From Thalassospira australica (GTDB lineage Bacteria; Pseudomonadota; Alphaproteobacteria; Rhodospirillales; Thalassospiraceae), in NCBI RefSeq assembly GCF_000763295.1, contig NZ_JRJE01000009.1:229380-293379 (forward strand): a DNA stretch of 64,000 bases, written 5' to 3'. Numbering within the stretch: position 1 is the first letter of the stretch; the number at the start of each line of letters is the position of its first letter. The position numbers and the translations under genes were made by a program. Positions 1-12,646 of this stretch are shown piece after piece. The notes under the pieces were generated by a model that was given only the letters and a program-made list of their open reading frames with translations, was not told the DNA's origin and made no database searches.

Positions 1-855
1 CTAGAAGAACAGGCCCGCGAACGGCGCGAAAAGCTCAGTAAAAAACATGGCGTTGGCTCGAACGTCAAAAAAATTGCCCGCGTCATGTGGTGGACAGGTT
101 TCTTCGGCGCAATCACCATCATCCCGGCTGCCCTTTGGTATACCGGAAAAGCCGACAAATGGCTGGCCCTGGCCGAAAAGGAAAGCATTTACCTGTCTGC
201 CCGACTTGGCATGACGGTCAATAACATCGAGGTTTCCGGTCGCGAAAAAACCGACACAAACGCCCTTTTGGCTGCGATCGGGCAAAAACCCGGCACACCA
301 ATCATTACCTTTGATGTCGATGCAGCACGTGAACGGATCGAAGAACTGTCCTGGGTTCGCAATGCCACAGTTGAACGCCAATTGCCTGACACCCTGATAG
401 TGTCAATTGTTGAACGTAAACCACTTGCCATCTGGCAGACAACAGACCGCAACCATGTGCTGATTGATGGTGATGGTGAACAGCTGCAAAACTATGAACT
501 GGGCGATTATCTTGATCTGCCGGTGCTGGTCGGGGCCGATGCTCCCAAAAGTGCGGCCGAGATGCTTGGCATTCTGCAAACCATTCCCGATCTCTATGCC
601 CAGGTGACCGGCGCCCAACGCATCGGTCAGCGTCGCTGGAACATTCAGCTTGCAAACGGCATGTTTGTTCGTCTGCCAGAACAGGATATGGACAAGGCAT
701 GGCAACGCTTGGCGATGCTAAATCGTGAACATGACATTCTTGAACGCGATGTCCTGATTGTTGATTTGCGACTGCCCGACCGGACCTTTGTACGCCTAAC
801 CCCGGGCGCAGCAGAGCTGCGCCGAAACCCGCCAAAGAAGGAAGGCGCGGTTTAA
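1..855 (+). CDS. ftsQ: Cell division protein FtsQ (5' end outside window)
   Basis: FtsQ is a bitopic inner-membrane divisome protein that links early (FtsA/FtsZ) and late (FtsW/FtsI) division proteins. The frame is open from base 1, so the true start lies to the left; an internal ATG at 85 falls inside the membrane segment and is unlikely to be the start. Visible order: a charged cytoplasmic stretch (codons 1-28), one hydrophobic segment beginning MWWTGFFGAI, then a POTRA-like domain with the family pattern VSGR ... WVRNATVERQLPDTL ... ERKPLAIW, then the beta domain ending near DRTFVRLTPGA. It is followed by ftsA after an unusually long 223-nt gap, whereas these genes are often nearly contiguous. 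Identification is firm from motif and gene order. Confidence 0.93.
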   Translation, partial: LEEQARERREKLSKKHGVGSNVKKIARVMWWTGFFGAITIIPAALWYTGKADKWLALAEKESIYLSARLGMTVNNIEVSGREKTDTNALLAAIGQKPGTPIITFDVDAARERIEELSWVRNATVERQLPDTLIVSIVERKPLAIWQTTDRNHVLIDGDGEQLQNYELGDYLDLPVLVGADAPKSAAEMLGILQTIPDLYAQVTGAQRIGQRRWNIQLANGMFVRLPEQDMDKAWQRLAMLNREHDILERDVLIVDLRLPDRTFVRLTPGAAELRRNPPKKEGAV

Positions 856-1078
856 AACATATTGCCTTGATCTGACCACCTCGTCAGCGCAAACAAAATT
901 TCAATATTTTTGGCGAAATCGCGCTTTGTCAGGCGATCTTTCATACAAACAGGTGAAAGATGCGTAACCTGATGGTCTGCCTTAACCAATTTGCAACCGC
1001 TTTTGGTGGAAAACGGGCGTAATAAGGTAGGTCTTAGAAACACCACCAGATAACCCATAAAAAATTCAGAGCATTCAA

Positions 1079-2329
1079 GTGGCACGCGGCAAAACCAGAT
1101 CAGGATTGATTGCGGCTTTGGACATCGGAACGTCCAAGGTCTGTTGTTTTATTGCGCGACGTGAAAAAGACCAACCGCCGAGAATCATCGGCATTGGCCA
1201 CAATATGTCCAAGGGACTGCAAAGCGGTTCGATCTCGAACCTTGATGCCGCACAGGAAGTTGTGTTGGCGGCGGTGAATGCAGCTGAAAAAATGGCCGGA
1301 CAAACAATCGATTCGGTCATCGTCAATCTTTCCGGTGGGCGCCCCGAATCTGAAACCCACACGGTCGAGCTTCCACTTGGCTCTCGCCCGATTGGCAATC
1401 TGGAAATCCGCAAACTTAACGATCAGAAAGAAGCATTGCTGCGTCAGGCAGGTGACGAGCTGATCCATACAGTACCGCTTGGTTTTCGTCTTGATGGCGC
1501 AAACACCATGAATGACCCGCGTGGCATGTATGGCTCCACCCTTGGCCTTGATTTGCATTTTGTGCGCACCCAAACAGCGCCACTGCGCAACCTTGATACC
1601 CTTCTTGCGCGCTGCCATCTTGCGATTGAGGAAACCGTTGTCACACCGTTGGCATCTGGTCTTTCGGCCCTAACGCCCGATCAGCGCGATCTTGGGGCGA
1701 CCGTGATTGATATGGGCGCAGGCACCACGAGTGTTGCGGTTTTCAACGCCGGTCAGGTTGTTTACACCACCTCGATCCCGGTTGGCGGGGCACATGTTAC
1801 CCGTGATATTGCCTATGGGCTTAATACGTCTCTTAACCATGCTGAACGCATGAAAACGTTGCATGGCAGCGCCTTGACGTCACCTTCGGATGATCAGGAA
1901 ATCCTTGCGGTTCCCACCATCGGCGATGAAGACGAAAACAATTTCAATCATGTGCCACGCTCAATGTTGATCAACATCATCAAGCCCAGGCTTGAAGAAA
2001 CCTTTGAATTGATCCGCGATCAACTTGAAGAACATGGCCTGTCACAAACTGGCGGGCGCAGCATTGTTCTGACCGGTGGCGCAAGTCAGCTTAACGCCAT
2101 CGCCGATCTGGCAAGCCAGATGTTTGAACGCCCGGCTACTGTGGCCCTGCCGCACGGCGTATCCGGTCTTGCCGAAGCCACGGCGGGCCCGGCCTTCTCG
2201 GCCTGTTCGGGCCTGTTGCTGCGCGCTGTTGAACAACAAAACGACCCGCTCAGCGAAGCAATGGCACAAATCCGCAAATCAGGCGGACGCTGGGGGCGTT
2301 TGGGCGCCTGGCTCAAGGAAAATTTCTAG
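1079..2329 (+). CDS. ftsA: Cell division protein FtsA, actin-like membrane anchor of FtsZ
   Basis: FtsA is an actin-fold ATPase that tethers FtsZ filaments to the inner membrane and recruits later divisome proteins. The 416-residue product is normal family length. Visible are the phosphate-1 loop DIGTSK at residue 15, the SHS2 region, the phosphate-2 loop DMGAGTTS at residue 211, the adenosine motif LTGGASQL near 335, and a C-terminal amphipathic helix (GRWGRLGAWLKENF) that is the membrane-targeting sequence. The start is GTG with only a weak upstream purine run; no better in-frame ATG precedes the conserved N-terminus. It lies between ftsQ and ftsZ. The 187 nt before ftsZ leave room for an ftsZ promoter. 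Confidence 0.96.
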   Translation: MARGKTRSGLIAALDIGTSKVCCFIARREKDQPPRIIGIGHNMSKGLQSGSISNLDAAQEVVLAAVNAAEKMAGQTIDSVIVNLSGGRPESETHTVELPLGSRPIGNLEIRKLNDQKEALLRQAGDELIHTVPLGFRLDGANTMNDPRGMYGSTLGLDLHFVRTQTAPLRNLDTLLARCHLAIEETVVTPLASGLSALTPDQRDLGATVIDMGAGTTSVAVFNAGQVVYTTSIPVGGAHVTRDIAYGLNTSLNHAERMKTLHGSALTSPSDDQEILAVPTIGDEDENNFNHVPRSMLINIIKPRLEETFELIRDQLEEHGLSQTGGRSIVLTGGASQLNAIADLASQMFERPATVALPHGVSGLAEATAGPAFSACSGLLLRAVEQQNDPLSEAMAQIRKSGGRWGRLGAWLKENF

Positions 2330-2516
2330 CGCCAGAAGTATCTGTACTTTTTTGTGCATTTTCCTGAAAACTTTTGCCCGTATTAAGAAGGCAATAACTC
2401 TTTGCCAGCTAAAACGAACTTGGAGGTCTTTGTGCCCGAAGCATTTCAGGCACGCACAAGCAAAGGGAAGGCTTGTGTGACCCTCAGCTCTAAAGCGCGG
2501 AGAGGAAGAGCAAACA

Positions 2517-4172
2517 ATGAGTACAATCAATTTTTCCGTTCCTGAAACGGAAGAAAACCTTAAACCAAAGATCACCGTTATCGGTGTCGGTGGTGCTGGC
2601 GGCAACGCCGTTAACAACATGATCGCGTCCGAACTCGAAGGATGCGACTTTGTTGTTGCCAACACCGACTCACAAGCCCTGACCCAGACCAAAGCCACGC
2701 GCAAGATGCAGCTTGGCCGCAAGATCACCCAAGGGTTGGGCGCGGGCGCACGTCCTGATGCAGGCAGTGCCGCCGCAGAAGAATCCATTGAAGACATTCA
2801 GGCACAGCTTGAAGGCAGCCACATGGTATTCATCACCGCCGGTATGGGCGGTGGTACGGGTACCGGTGCAGCCCCGGTCATTGCACGCGCGGCCAAAGAG
2901 GCCGGCATCCTGACCGTTGGTGTCGTTACCAAACCGTTCCATTTCGAAGGCACGCGCCGTATGCGCACTGCCGAACAGGGTATCGAACAGCTTCAGCAGT
3001 ATGTTGACACCCTGATCATCATTCCAAACCAGAACCTGTTCCGGGTTGCGAATGAGAAAACAACCTTCGCAGATGCCTTCCAGATGGCAGACGATGTCCT
3101 GCGCAATGGTGTGCGTTCGATTACTGACCTTATGATGGTTCCGGGTCTTGTGAACCTTGACTTTGCCGATATCCGCACTGTTATGAGCGAGATGGGTAAA
3201 GCCATGATGGGCACCGGCGAGGCATCCGGCGAGAAACGCGCGCTTGAAGCTGCCGAAGCAGCCATCGCAAATCCGCTGCTTGAAGATGCATCGATGAAGG
3301 GCGCACGTGCTGTCCTTATCAACATCACCGGCGGCATGGACATGGCCCTTTATGAAGTCGACGAAGCTGCGAACCGTATTCGCGAAGAAGTTGCTTCAGA
3401 GGCCAATATCATCTTCGGCTCAACATTCGACCCGACCATCGAAGGCGCACTGCGTGTTTCCGTCGTGGCAACCGGCATCGACGCCGAAGAAGTCCGTCGT
3501 CCGCAGCCGACCACCGTATCTGTTGCACAACCTGTTGCCTCCCAGCAGTCAGAAAAACCGGCAGCCGCCCCGTCCTTTGGGCAGCATGGTGTTGGTAATG
3601 CTGCTGCCGCAGCTGAACACACCGGTGCTGGCGACTATGCCGGTGGCGGATCGGTTGATCACATCCCGGCGGAACGTTTTGCCGCGACCGGCAGCGCACA
3701 GCAGCCGGAACTCAGCCAACAGGCAGAAGCACAAGAAACCGGTTCAATTGAAATGGGCCAGACGGTTCTGAAACCGAAGCCGGTGCTGCGCGCTGACAAA
3801 CCGATGGAAAAAACCAACAGCAACGGTGACATGGCGTTCATTCCGCCGCGCGCCGTTACACCGAGCGAGGCCGAACGCCCGCAGCCAAGCAACCCGGACG
3901 TGTTCGAAGCCGCAGACGCACAGAATGCAACCTCTCCGCGTTCGGTGCTGAGCAGCCTGTTTGGCAAAAATAAAACCGCCAAGGAACCACATCAGCATGC
4001 GGAGCCAAGAGTCTCGCAACCGCAGGCACCTGCCCCGCGCCAGACTGAAATGCCCCTTGGCGAAGACAGCGAAACTGTCATGAAGAAGGAGCCCACTTCC
4101 CGGGGCAAGACGCAGAATGCGTCTGACGACCTTCTTGAAATTCCGGCCTTCCTTCGTCGTCAGGCAAACTGA
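2517..4172 (+). CDS. ftsZ: Cell division GTPase FtsZ
   Basis: FtsZ is the tubulin homologue that polymerises into the Z ring and organises septal wall synthesis. The 551-residue product is much longer than the enterobacterial protein (about 380) because of a low-complexity linker. The globular GTPase (residues about 15-325) carries GGAGGN near 25-30, the tubulin signature GGGTGTG at 111-117 and the T7 catalytic loop NLDFAD at 213-218. Residues about 330-535 are Pro/Gln/Ala/Glu-rich linker. The C-terminal conserved peptide ([13 protein letters not shown]) that binds FtsA is intact. A good Shine-Dalgarno (AGAGGAAG) precedes the ATG. A strong intrinsic terminator follows, so ftsZ ends a transcription unit. 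Long linkers are a known trait of alphaproteobacterial FtsZ. Confidence 0.98.
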   Translation: MSTINFSVPETEENLKPKITVIGVGGAGGNAVNNMIASELEGCDFVVANTDSQALTQTKATRKMQLGRKITQGLGAGARPDAGSAAAEESIEDIQAQLEGSHMVFITAGMGGGTGTGAAPVIARAAKEAGILTVGVVTKPFHFEGTRRMRTAEQGIEQLQQYVDTLIIIPNQNLFRVANEKTTFADAFQMADDVLRNGVRSITDLMMVPGLVNLDFADIRTVMSEMGKAMMGTGEASGEKRALEAAEAAIANPLLEDASMKGARAVLINITGGMDMALYEVDEAANRIREEVASEANIIFGSTFDPTIEGALRVSVVATGIDAEEVRRPQPTTVSVAQPVASQQSEKPAAAPSFGQHGVGNAAAAAEHTGAGDYAGGGSVDHIPAERFAATGSAQQPELSQQAEAQETGSIEMGQTVLKPKPVLRADKPMEKTNSNGDMAFIPPRAVTPSEAERPQPSNPDVFEAADAQNATSPRSVLSSLFGKNKTAKEPHQHAEPRVSQPQAPAPRQTEMPLGEDSETVMKKEPTSRGKTQNASDDLLEIPAFLRRQAN

Positions 4173-4187
4173 CGACGATCTCCGCGC

Positions 4188-4222
4188 AAAAAAGGGGAAG
4201 GCTGATGGCCTTCCCCTTTTTT
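4188..4222 (+). terminator. Rho-independent terminator after ftsZ
   Basis: A 12-bp perfect stem (AAAGGGGAAGGC / GCCTTCCCCTTT) with a 5-nt loop runs into a T tract. It begins 15 nt after the ftsZ stop and should separate ftsZ from lpxC. Confidence 0.93.
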
Positions 4223-4493
4223 ATCGACACCAGAACATTTGACGCATTCAATTCCCGTTTGTGATATCGCGCACCGTACCAGGCGATTGCAAACGTAACA
4301 GTCGGCCACGCAGAACACGCATTTATCATTTAATATCAATATATTACACAGTTTACAAAGCGTAACAAAGAGTGATTTGAGTGATTGTTCTTTCATCGGT
4401 AATGTCTGAAACTAACAAAGCAGGAGCCATTGGCTTTAAACATGCTTTGACCTTGATAGATGACAAACTGAATGACCTGATTTGGGGGTTCCT
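4223..4493 (+). other. Intergenic region ftsZ-lpxC, presumed lpxC promoter
   Basis: The whole gap from ftsZ to lpxC is 321 nt: the ftsZ terminator, then an AT-rich stretch (about 4318-4350) typical of promoter DNA. I see no convincing -35/-10 pair, no small ORF with a ribosome binding site, and no RNA gene. Since ftsZ is terminated upstream, a promoter for lpxC must lie here. Confidence 0.5.
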
Positions 4494-5462
4494 GTGAACA
4501 ACATTGCCGATCTTAGTGCTGCCATTGGGCGGTCGAACATTTCGGGCGACGATTATGTGTCCCAGCGCACATTGAAAGCGTCCATCGGCTGTGCGGGTGT
4601 TGGATTGCATTCCGGTCAGAAAATCCGAATCACATTGCACCCTGCCCCGGCAAATCATGGCATCGTATTTCGCCGCACGGACCTGGATGACCAGCCGTTG
4701 TTCCCGGCACGTTACGATGGTGTGATTGATACCCGACTTTGCACCTGCCTGGGTGATGCTTCCAGGGGCATCAAGATTGGCACCATCGAACATCTGATGG
4801 CCGCCCTTGCCGGTTCGCGCATTGATAACGTTTTGATCGATATTGATGCCGATGAAGTTCCGGTCATGGATGGCAGTTCTGCACCGTTTAATTTCCTGAT
4901 CGATTGCGTCGGGATCGAAGAACTTGACGCGCCGCGTCAGGTCATCGAAGTCCTGAAGCCGGTTGAAGTCGAATTTAACGGCTGCACCGCACGCATTGAA
5001 CCGGCCAACGGCTTTGAGATTGATTTCGAAATCGACTTTGCAAGCAAGGCCATCGCTAATCAACGCATGAGCGTCAAGTTCGATGATGGCGTGTTCGTTG
5101 CCAATATCGCACGTGCGCGGACCTTTGGCTTCCTCCATGAAGTTGAAGCCATGCGTTCAGCTGGTCTGGCGCGGGGCGGCTCGTTGGAAAACGCTGTGGT
5201 GTTGTCTGGCGATGAAGTCATGAACGAAGAAGGCTTGCGCTACGACGACGAATTTGTCCGCCACAAAATCCTCGATGCGCTGGGCGATCTTTATACCGCC
5301 GGCCTGCAACTGCAGGGCAAAGTCACCGCCTATAAATCGGGTCATCACGTCAACAACCTGCTGCTTCGGGCGCTGTTGGCTGACGAAACCGCCTATCAGG
5401 TTGTTCCGCTGTCCAAGGCATCGCTTCGCGGCGTTGCCGAGCCGGTTCTTGCCACGGCGTAA
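4494..5462 (+). CDS. lpxC: UDP-3-O-acyl-N-acetylglucosamine deacetylase LpxC
   Basis: LpxC is the cytosolic zinc amidase that catalyses the committed step of lipid A synthesis. I place the start at GTG 4494 (322 aa) because the GGGGG run at 4484-4488 is a well-spaced ribosome binding site; a TTG four codons upstream would sit on top of that site. Family features: the zinc-ligand motif EHLMAAL, the VMDGSSAPF substrate-loop region, the FGFLHEVE stretch, and HKILDALGDLY with the second histidine and aspartate ligands, then the late HHVNNLLL histidines. Length is normal. It lies between ftsZ and bamD, each separated by terminators, so it is probably monocistronic. Confidence 0.97.
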   Translation: MNNIADLSAAIGRSNISGDDYVSQRTLKASIGCAGVGLHSGQKIRITLHPAPANHGIVFRRTDLDDQPLFPARYDGVIDTRLCTCLGDASRGIKIGTIEHLMAALAGSRIDNVLIDIDADEVPVMDGSSAPFNFLIDCVGIEELDAPRQVIEVLKPVEVEFNGCTARIEPANGFEIDFEIDFASKAIANQRMSVKFDDGVFVANIARARTFGFLHEVEAMRSAGLARGGSLENAVVLSGDEVMNEEGLRYDDEFVRHKILDALGDLYTAGLQLQGKVTAYKSGHHVNNLLLRALLADETAYQVVPLSKASLRGVAEPVLATA

Positions 5463-5491
5463 GCGAACGTGACACAGGTCAGAGATATCAA

Positions 5492-5520
5492 AAACGGCGC
5501 CCCCTGTGGTCGCCGTTTTT
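5492..5520 (+). terminator. Rho-independent terminator after lpxC
   Basis: Inverted repeat AAAACGGCG / CGCCGTTTT with an 11-nt loop, 29 nt after the lpxC stop. The T run is formed by the right arm. Confidence 0.85.
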
Positions 5521-5605
5521 GTCGTTATGGCCAGCTTTCTCCACCCGCATCAAAGCGGCAACTCCTGACTTGGCGATAAAAGTCACAATTGGACGACACA
5601 ACTAC

Positions 5606-5636
5606 TTGCCCAAGGACGCCCTTCACATGATATAGT
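5606..5636 (+). promoter_or_regulatory. Candidate sigma-70 promoter of bamD
   Basis: TTGCCC (5606-5611) is followed by GATATAGT, giving a GATATA or TATAGT -10 at 17-19 nt spacing. It lies 50-80 nt upstream of the bamD start and downstream of the lpxC terminator. Support is positional plus weak consensus only. Confidence 0.4.
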
Positions 5637-5685
5637 CCGGCGGATTTTCCGGTAAGTACGCCACAAATTTCAAGGATAGGTCACA

Positions 5686-6510
5686 GTGCTAAGTACCGTT
5701 CGCGCCAAACAGATCATTGCAACTTGCGGCATGGCCCTTTTGCTTGCCGCCTGCTCAAGCAATGAGGCACCGGAATATGTCGAACGTCCGGTCTCCGAAC
5801 TGTACAACAATGCGCAGGACCTGTTGGATGCCAAAGAATATCAAAAGGCCGCCCAGGCATTTGACGAAGTCGAACGCCAGCACCCTTATTCTGTATGGGC
5901 GACCAAAGCGACCCTGATGTCGGCTTATTCGTATTATCAGGACAATGAATACGATGATGCGATCAATGCACTGGATCGTTTTATTTCGTTGCACCCGGCA
6001 AACCCGGATGTGCCATACGCCTATTACCTGAAGGCGCTGTCCTACTACGAACAGATTTCCGATGTGGGCCGCGATCAGCAGATGACCCAGCATGCGATGG
6101 ACTCGCTTGATGATGTCATTCGCCGTTTCCCCGACAGCAAATATGCCCGTGACGCAAAGCTTAAAAAGGACCTGACGGTCGATCACCTTGCGGGCAAGGA
6201 AATGAATGTTGGCCGCTACTATCAGGAACGAAATGAATTTCTGGCAGCAATCAACCGGTTCAAATCGGTAATTGAAAACTATCAGACCACGACCCATGTT
6301 CCCGAAGCACTTGCCCGCCTGACCGAATGTTACCTTGCACTTGGTCTTGAAGGTGAAGCCAAGCGGACAGCATCCGTTCTGGGCCATAACTTCCCAGGCA
6401 GCGAATATTATAGCGAATCCTATAGCCTTCTTGTTGGCGAAGACGCCCCGGAACGCGAAGAAAAAAGCTGGTGGGACGAAACAACCAGCTCGATCTCCGA
6501 TCTGTTCTGA
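5686..6510 (+). CDS. bamD: Outer membrane assembly lipoprotein BamD (ComL)
   Basis: BamD is the essential periplasm-facing lipoprotein of the BAM complex that folds beta-barrel proteins into the outer membrane. The GTG start has a strong ribosome binding site (AAGGATAGG) 5 nt upstream. The N-terminus is a lipoprotein signal peptide with lipobox LAAC (Cys22). Five TPR-like repeats follow, with the family hallmarks ELYNNAQ, ERQHPYS, AYYLKALSYYEQI, RRFPDSKYA and VARYYQ-like (VGRYYQERN). At 274 aa it has the usual length plus a short acidic/aromatic tail (EKSWWDE). It lies between lpxC and recN, the common alphaproteobacterial arrangement. Confidence 0.96.
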   Translation: MLSTVRAKQIIATCGMALLLAACSSNEAPEYVERPVSELYNNAQDLLDAKEYQKAAQAFDEVERQHPYSVWATKATLMSAYSYYQDNEYDDAINALDRFISLHPANPDVPYAYYLKALSYYEQISDVGRDQQMTQHAMDSLDDVIRRFPDSKYARDAKLKKDLTVDHLAGKEMNVGRYYQERNEFLAAINRFKSVIENYQTTTHVPEALARLTECYLALGLEGEAKRTASVLGHNFPGSEYYSESYSLLVGEDAPEREEKSWWDETTSSISDLF

Positions 6511-6548
6511 TCCTTAATCGGTTAATCAGGGATCGCCCCCAGGTTTCC

Positions 6549-6589
6549 TTGACAATCTGCGCTTTCCCGATATAGAACACAACAGGAAC
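6549..6589 (+). promoter_or_regulatory. recN promoter with overlapping LexA (SOS) box
   Basis: A consensus -35 TTGACA (6549-6554) is followed after 16 nt by -10 TATAGA (6571-6576). Overlapping the -10 is GAAC-N7-GAAC (6575-6589), the reverse complement of the alphaproteobacterial LexA operator GTTC-N7-GTTC, with both half-sites perfect. LexA bound here would block RNA polymerase, so recN should be DNA-damage inducible. The leader to the recN ATG is about 175 nt. Confidence 0.85.
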
Positions 6590-6766
6590 AACCTGTGATT
6601 TAACTTTGTGTTGCAGGGCTTTGACAACATACCGCCTTTGACGCCCTATGATTGTCATTTGGCCTTCGCAAAGCTTGCAAGCAGGGGCATGATTGGGCAC
6701 TCTGCAAATCACAACAAGTTTGGCTGAACCTGTCTGCTGCTCCGTTAACAACATCAGAACCCAGCA

Positions 6767-10587
<3,821 letters not shown>

Positions 10588-10614
10588 GACCGTTATCAAA
10601 AGGGAAGTGTGCTG

Positions 10615-11007
10615 ATGGAAGACCTTGGAAATTTCTTTCGCCGTTATGTCGACGCCCATCTAAAGCTGGAAGAAAATGCACTTGATGAGTTCTTTCATTT
10701 CCCGTGCTTGATAAACGACCTGTCTGGCGTACATGCAATTGCCAATTCTTCGGATCTGCACACGTACCATCACTCTTTCTTTGACGAACTGAAAAACGCC
10801 GATCTTGCCAAGGCAAAATCCATGCTGGTTGAACAACACTCAGCACTGCCTGGTGGGGCACGTGTGATTGTGTCCTTCCGCTTTGGCAATTCTGAAAACA
10901 ATCTGATTTTTGATTGCGACTACGCCTTTGCCCTTCTGAAACAGGACGAACAGTGGAAAGTCGTTTTCGCACAGCTTGACGAGATCCGCTACAGCGACCT
11001 CTATTAA
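10615..11007 (+). CDS. Small protein of unknown function, NTF2-like fold suspected
   Basis: I do not recognise a named family. The 130-residue protein has no signal peptide or membrane segment. Start ATG 10615 is preferred over GTG 10609 because AGGGAAG sits 7 nt upstream of the ATG. The pattern of an aromatic-rich helical N-terminus (FFRRYVDAHL), a central FDELKNADLAKAKS and a C-terminal strand pair ending in WKVVFAQLDEIRY is reminiscent of SnoaL/NTF2-like alpha+beta cone proteins, but this is an impression only. It follows ligA by 27 nt on the same strand and could be its last cistron. The convergent EAL-like gene lies just beyond. Confidence 0.7.
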   Translation: MEDLGNFFRRYVDAHLKLEENALDEFFHFPCLINDLSGVHAIANSSDLHTYHHSFFDELKNADLAKAKSMLVEQHSALPGGARVIVSFRFGNSENNLIFDCDYAFALLKQDEQWKVVFAQLDEIRYSDLY

Positions 11008-11069
11008 CAAGGGCCGTTTCCTTACAGGCGGCTTTGCGCAACCATCCTGTCCACCACCCCAGGAACCGA

Positions 11070-12284
11070 TTATTCTTTGCCGTTATCCTCAACGGCTGGC
11101 TCTGTATCTTCCGGCGGGGTGGCTATCGGGCCAAGAACACGTTCGACAATGGCGGGATCGCTCACAAAAGCCGATAATCCATATCCCTGACAATATCGCA
11201 CACCCGCATTTATTGCCGCTTCAAGATGCTCTACGGTTTCGCAGCGCGAGCAAATAATCTTCGCCCTTACTTCTGGTGAACATTTTGACAACACGTCATA
11301 AAGGTCCGCCCCCTCAAGAGGGGAAACATGGACCTTTAGAGATTGGCATACAGCGATTTCTTCTTCGGACAGACTATGCAATTGCGACACTGAAATCCCA
11401 TCCAGAGCCAGGGCGATACCCTCTTTTTGCAAACTTGCAAGAATTCTGTTTCTGGTCGCACTGTTTTGCTGCCAGGTCACCAAATCCATCTCAAGTGTAA
11501 GCTGTTCAAGTCTTTGATATGGAAGCGACTTTACCACTTTTTCGAAGTTGCTGCTTACTACGGCAACCGGGTTCAAATTAACAAATAGCCGTTTTTCCCA
11601 AATAGCGTCATCAACGGCAAGATGGGAAAGCACCCGGTTATCAAGCAGTTCGGTGAACCGTGAAAACATCCACGGATTCTGAATAATATTCTTGCCTGTG
11701 ACCTCGTCCATTGCCGCAATAGACACCCAGATTTCTTCGCCGAAGACACGTGGTTGCTGGTTCTTGGCAAGAGACCATATAAGCTGCCTGCGCAGATGCA
11801 TCGACATATCTGCTTGCCCGACAATCCGCTCAACTTCAACCAGTTCGGCCAATTGCCTGATATCTTCGGGGGGCTGTTGATAAAATTCCCGAAATACTTC
11901 GGCAAGTGCCTGTTTGCCACGCATTAGATACTGCGCGCAGCTTTGCGCAAATTCATTCGCACTGTTATCAAGATCAAAGTAACGGCTGTCAATTTTACCA
12001 AATCGATGCGACATCAGGAGGCTATTCAGCTCCGTAACGAACTGATCAACTGCCCGGCGTTCCGTGACAGGAAATATCAAGGAAATTGCGTTGCTTGACA
12101 GCAACCTGACCTTGAGGCCCTTGATATTCAGATCTTCGAAATACCGAACGAATGCACAGAAAACGGTTCTGTTATCTGCCGCCGGAACACCGGAGAAATC
12201 CAAAATAAGTGCTGCACGGTCCGGCTTCTGCAAATCAGCTTTAGCAATACCATCAAACAGCACTTTTGGAATCTTGTCGTCCAT
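11070..12284 (-). CDS. Degenerate EAL-domain protein
   Basis: The C-terminal part (about residues 150-390) follows the layout of EAL c-di-GMP phosphodiesterases: FVNLNP where SINLS-like strands occur, TLEMDL for the LEITE-like strand, GIALALDGIS in place of the DDFG loop, and VEHLEAAINAGVRYCQGYGLS matching the final VET...GCDYAQGY motif. The catalytic EAL signature is absent (FGEEIWVSI at that place) and the paired aspartates are reduced to one, so it is predicted to be enzymatically inactive, possibly a c-di-GMP sensor or protein-interaction module. The N-terminal 150 residues match nothing I know. ATG 12284 is chosen because AGG lies 6 nt upstream; a TTG ten codons earlier is possible. Confidence 0.75.
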   Translation of the reverse strand: MDDKIPKVLFDGIAKADLQKPDRAALILDFSGVPAADNRTVFCAFVRYFEDLNIKGLKVRLLSSNAISLIFPVTERRAVDQFVTELNSLLMSHRFGKIDSRYFDLDNSANEFAQSCAQYLMRGKQALAEVFREFYQQPPEDIRQLAELVEVERIVGQADMSMHLRRQLIWSLAKNQQPRVFGEEIWVSIAAMDEVTGKNIIQNPWMFSRFTELLDNRVLSHLAVDDAIWEKRLFVNLNPVAVVSSNFEKVVKSLPYQRLEQLTLEMDLVTWQQNSATRNRILASLQKEGIALALDGISVSQLHSLSEEEIAVCQSLKVHVSPLEGADLYDVLSKCSPEVRAKIICSRCETVEHLEAAINAGVRYCQGYGLSAFVSDPAIVERVLGPIATPPEDTEPAVEDNGKE

Positions 12285-12646
12285 CAATAACCTCATCGGT
12301 GCATCTTGCGACAAAGAAAACTTTTGAAAAGCTTAGGCCATTAACATTTAAACGATAGAGGCTTCACCAACGTCGCGTTTGAACGTTAACACATTCCAAT
12401 GCTGTAAAAAATCTTCCGTTTTCGCCCGGCGGCCCCAGGCGGCCGGTGAACTAAGTGAACCACAATACGCCAAACGTCCATTTTCAGCATTGATCTAGAT
12501 GCTTGTATATGTCGGAATTCACCGCGTCCGTTTTTAAATGCAATCGATAAGCTGTCCGAATTTGGCCGTGATCCACAAAGACAACTGCTATACTTCTGAC
12601 GGCATGGAATTATTTTTGGCCAGAAAAATGAAAGAGGCAAATCATA
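12285..12646. other. Divergent intergenic region, EAL-like gene / nuclease-like gene
   Basis: About 360 nt between divergent starts. It must hold promoters for both genes. A TATACT hexamer (12589-12594) upstream of the nuclease-like gene could be a -10 but lacks a good -35. There is a GC-rich stretch at about 12425-12450 (CCCGGCGGCC ... GGCGGCCGG) of unclear role. No RNA gene or ORF with a ribosome binding site was seen. Confidence 0.4.

Noticed and set aside
852..1085. 77-codon minus-strand ORF in the ftsQ-ftsA gap
   Set aside because: No ribosome binding site, not protein-like in composition, antisense to a region that needs to hold regulatory signals.
4353..5138. 261-codon minus-strand ORF opposite lpxC
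   Set aside because: Antisense shadow of lpxC, no independent support.
6500..6535. Weak inverted repeat GATCC ... GGATC after bamD as a terminator
   Set aside because: Short arms, long AT-rich loop and no T run; bamD may simply read on towards recN or end elsewhere.
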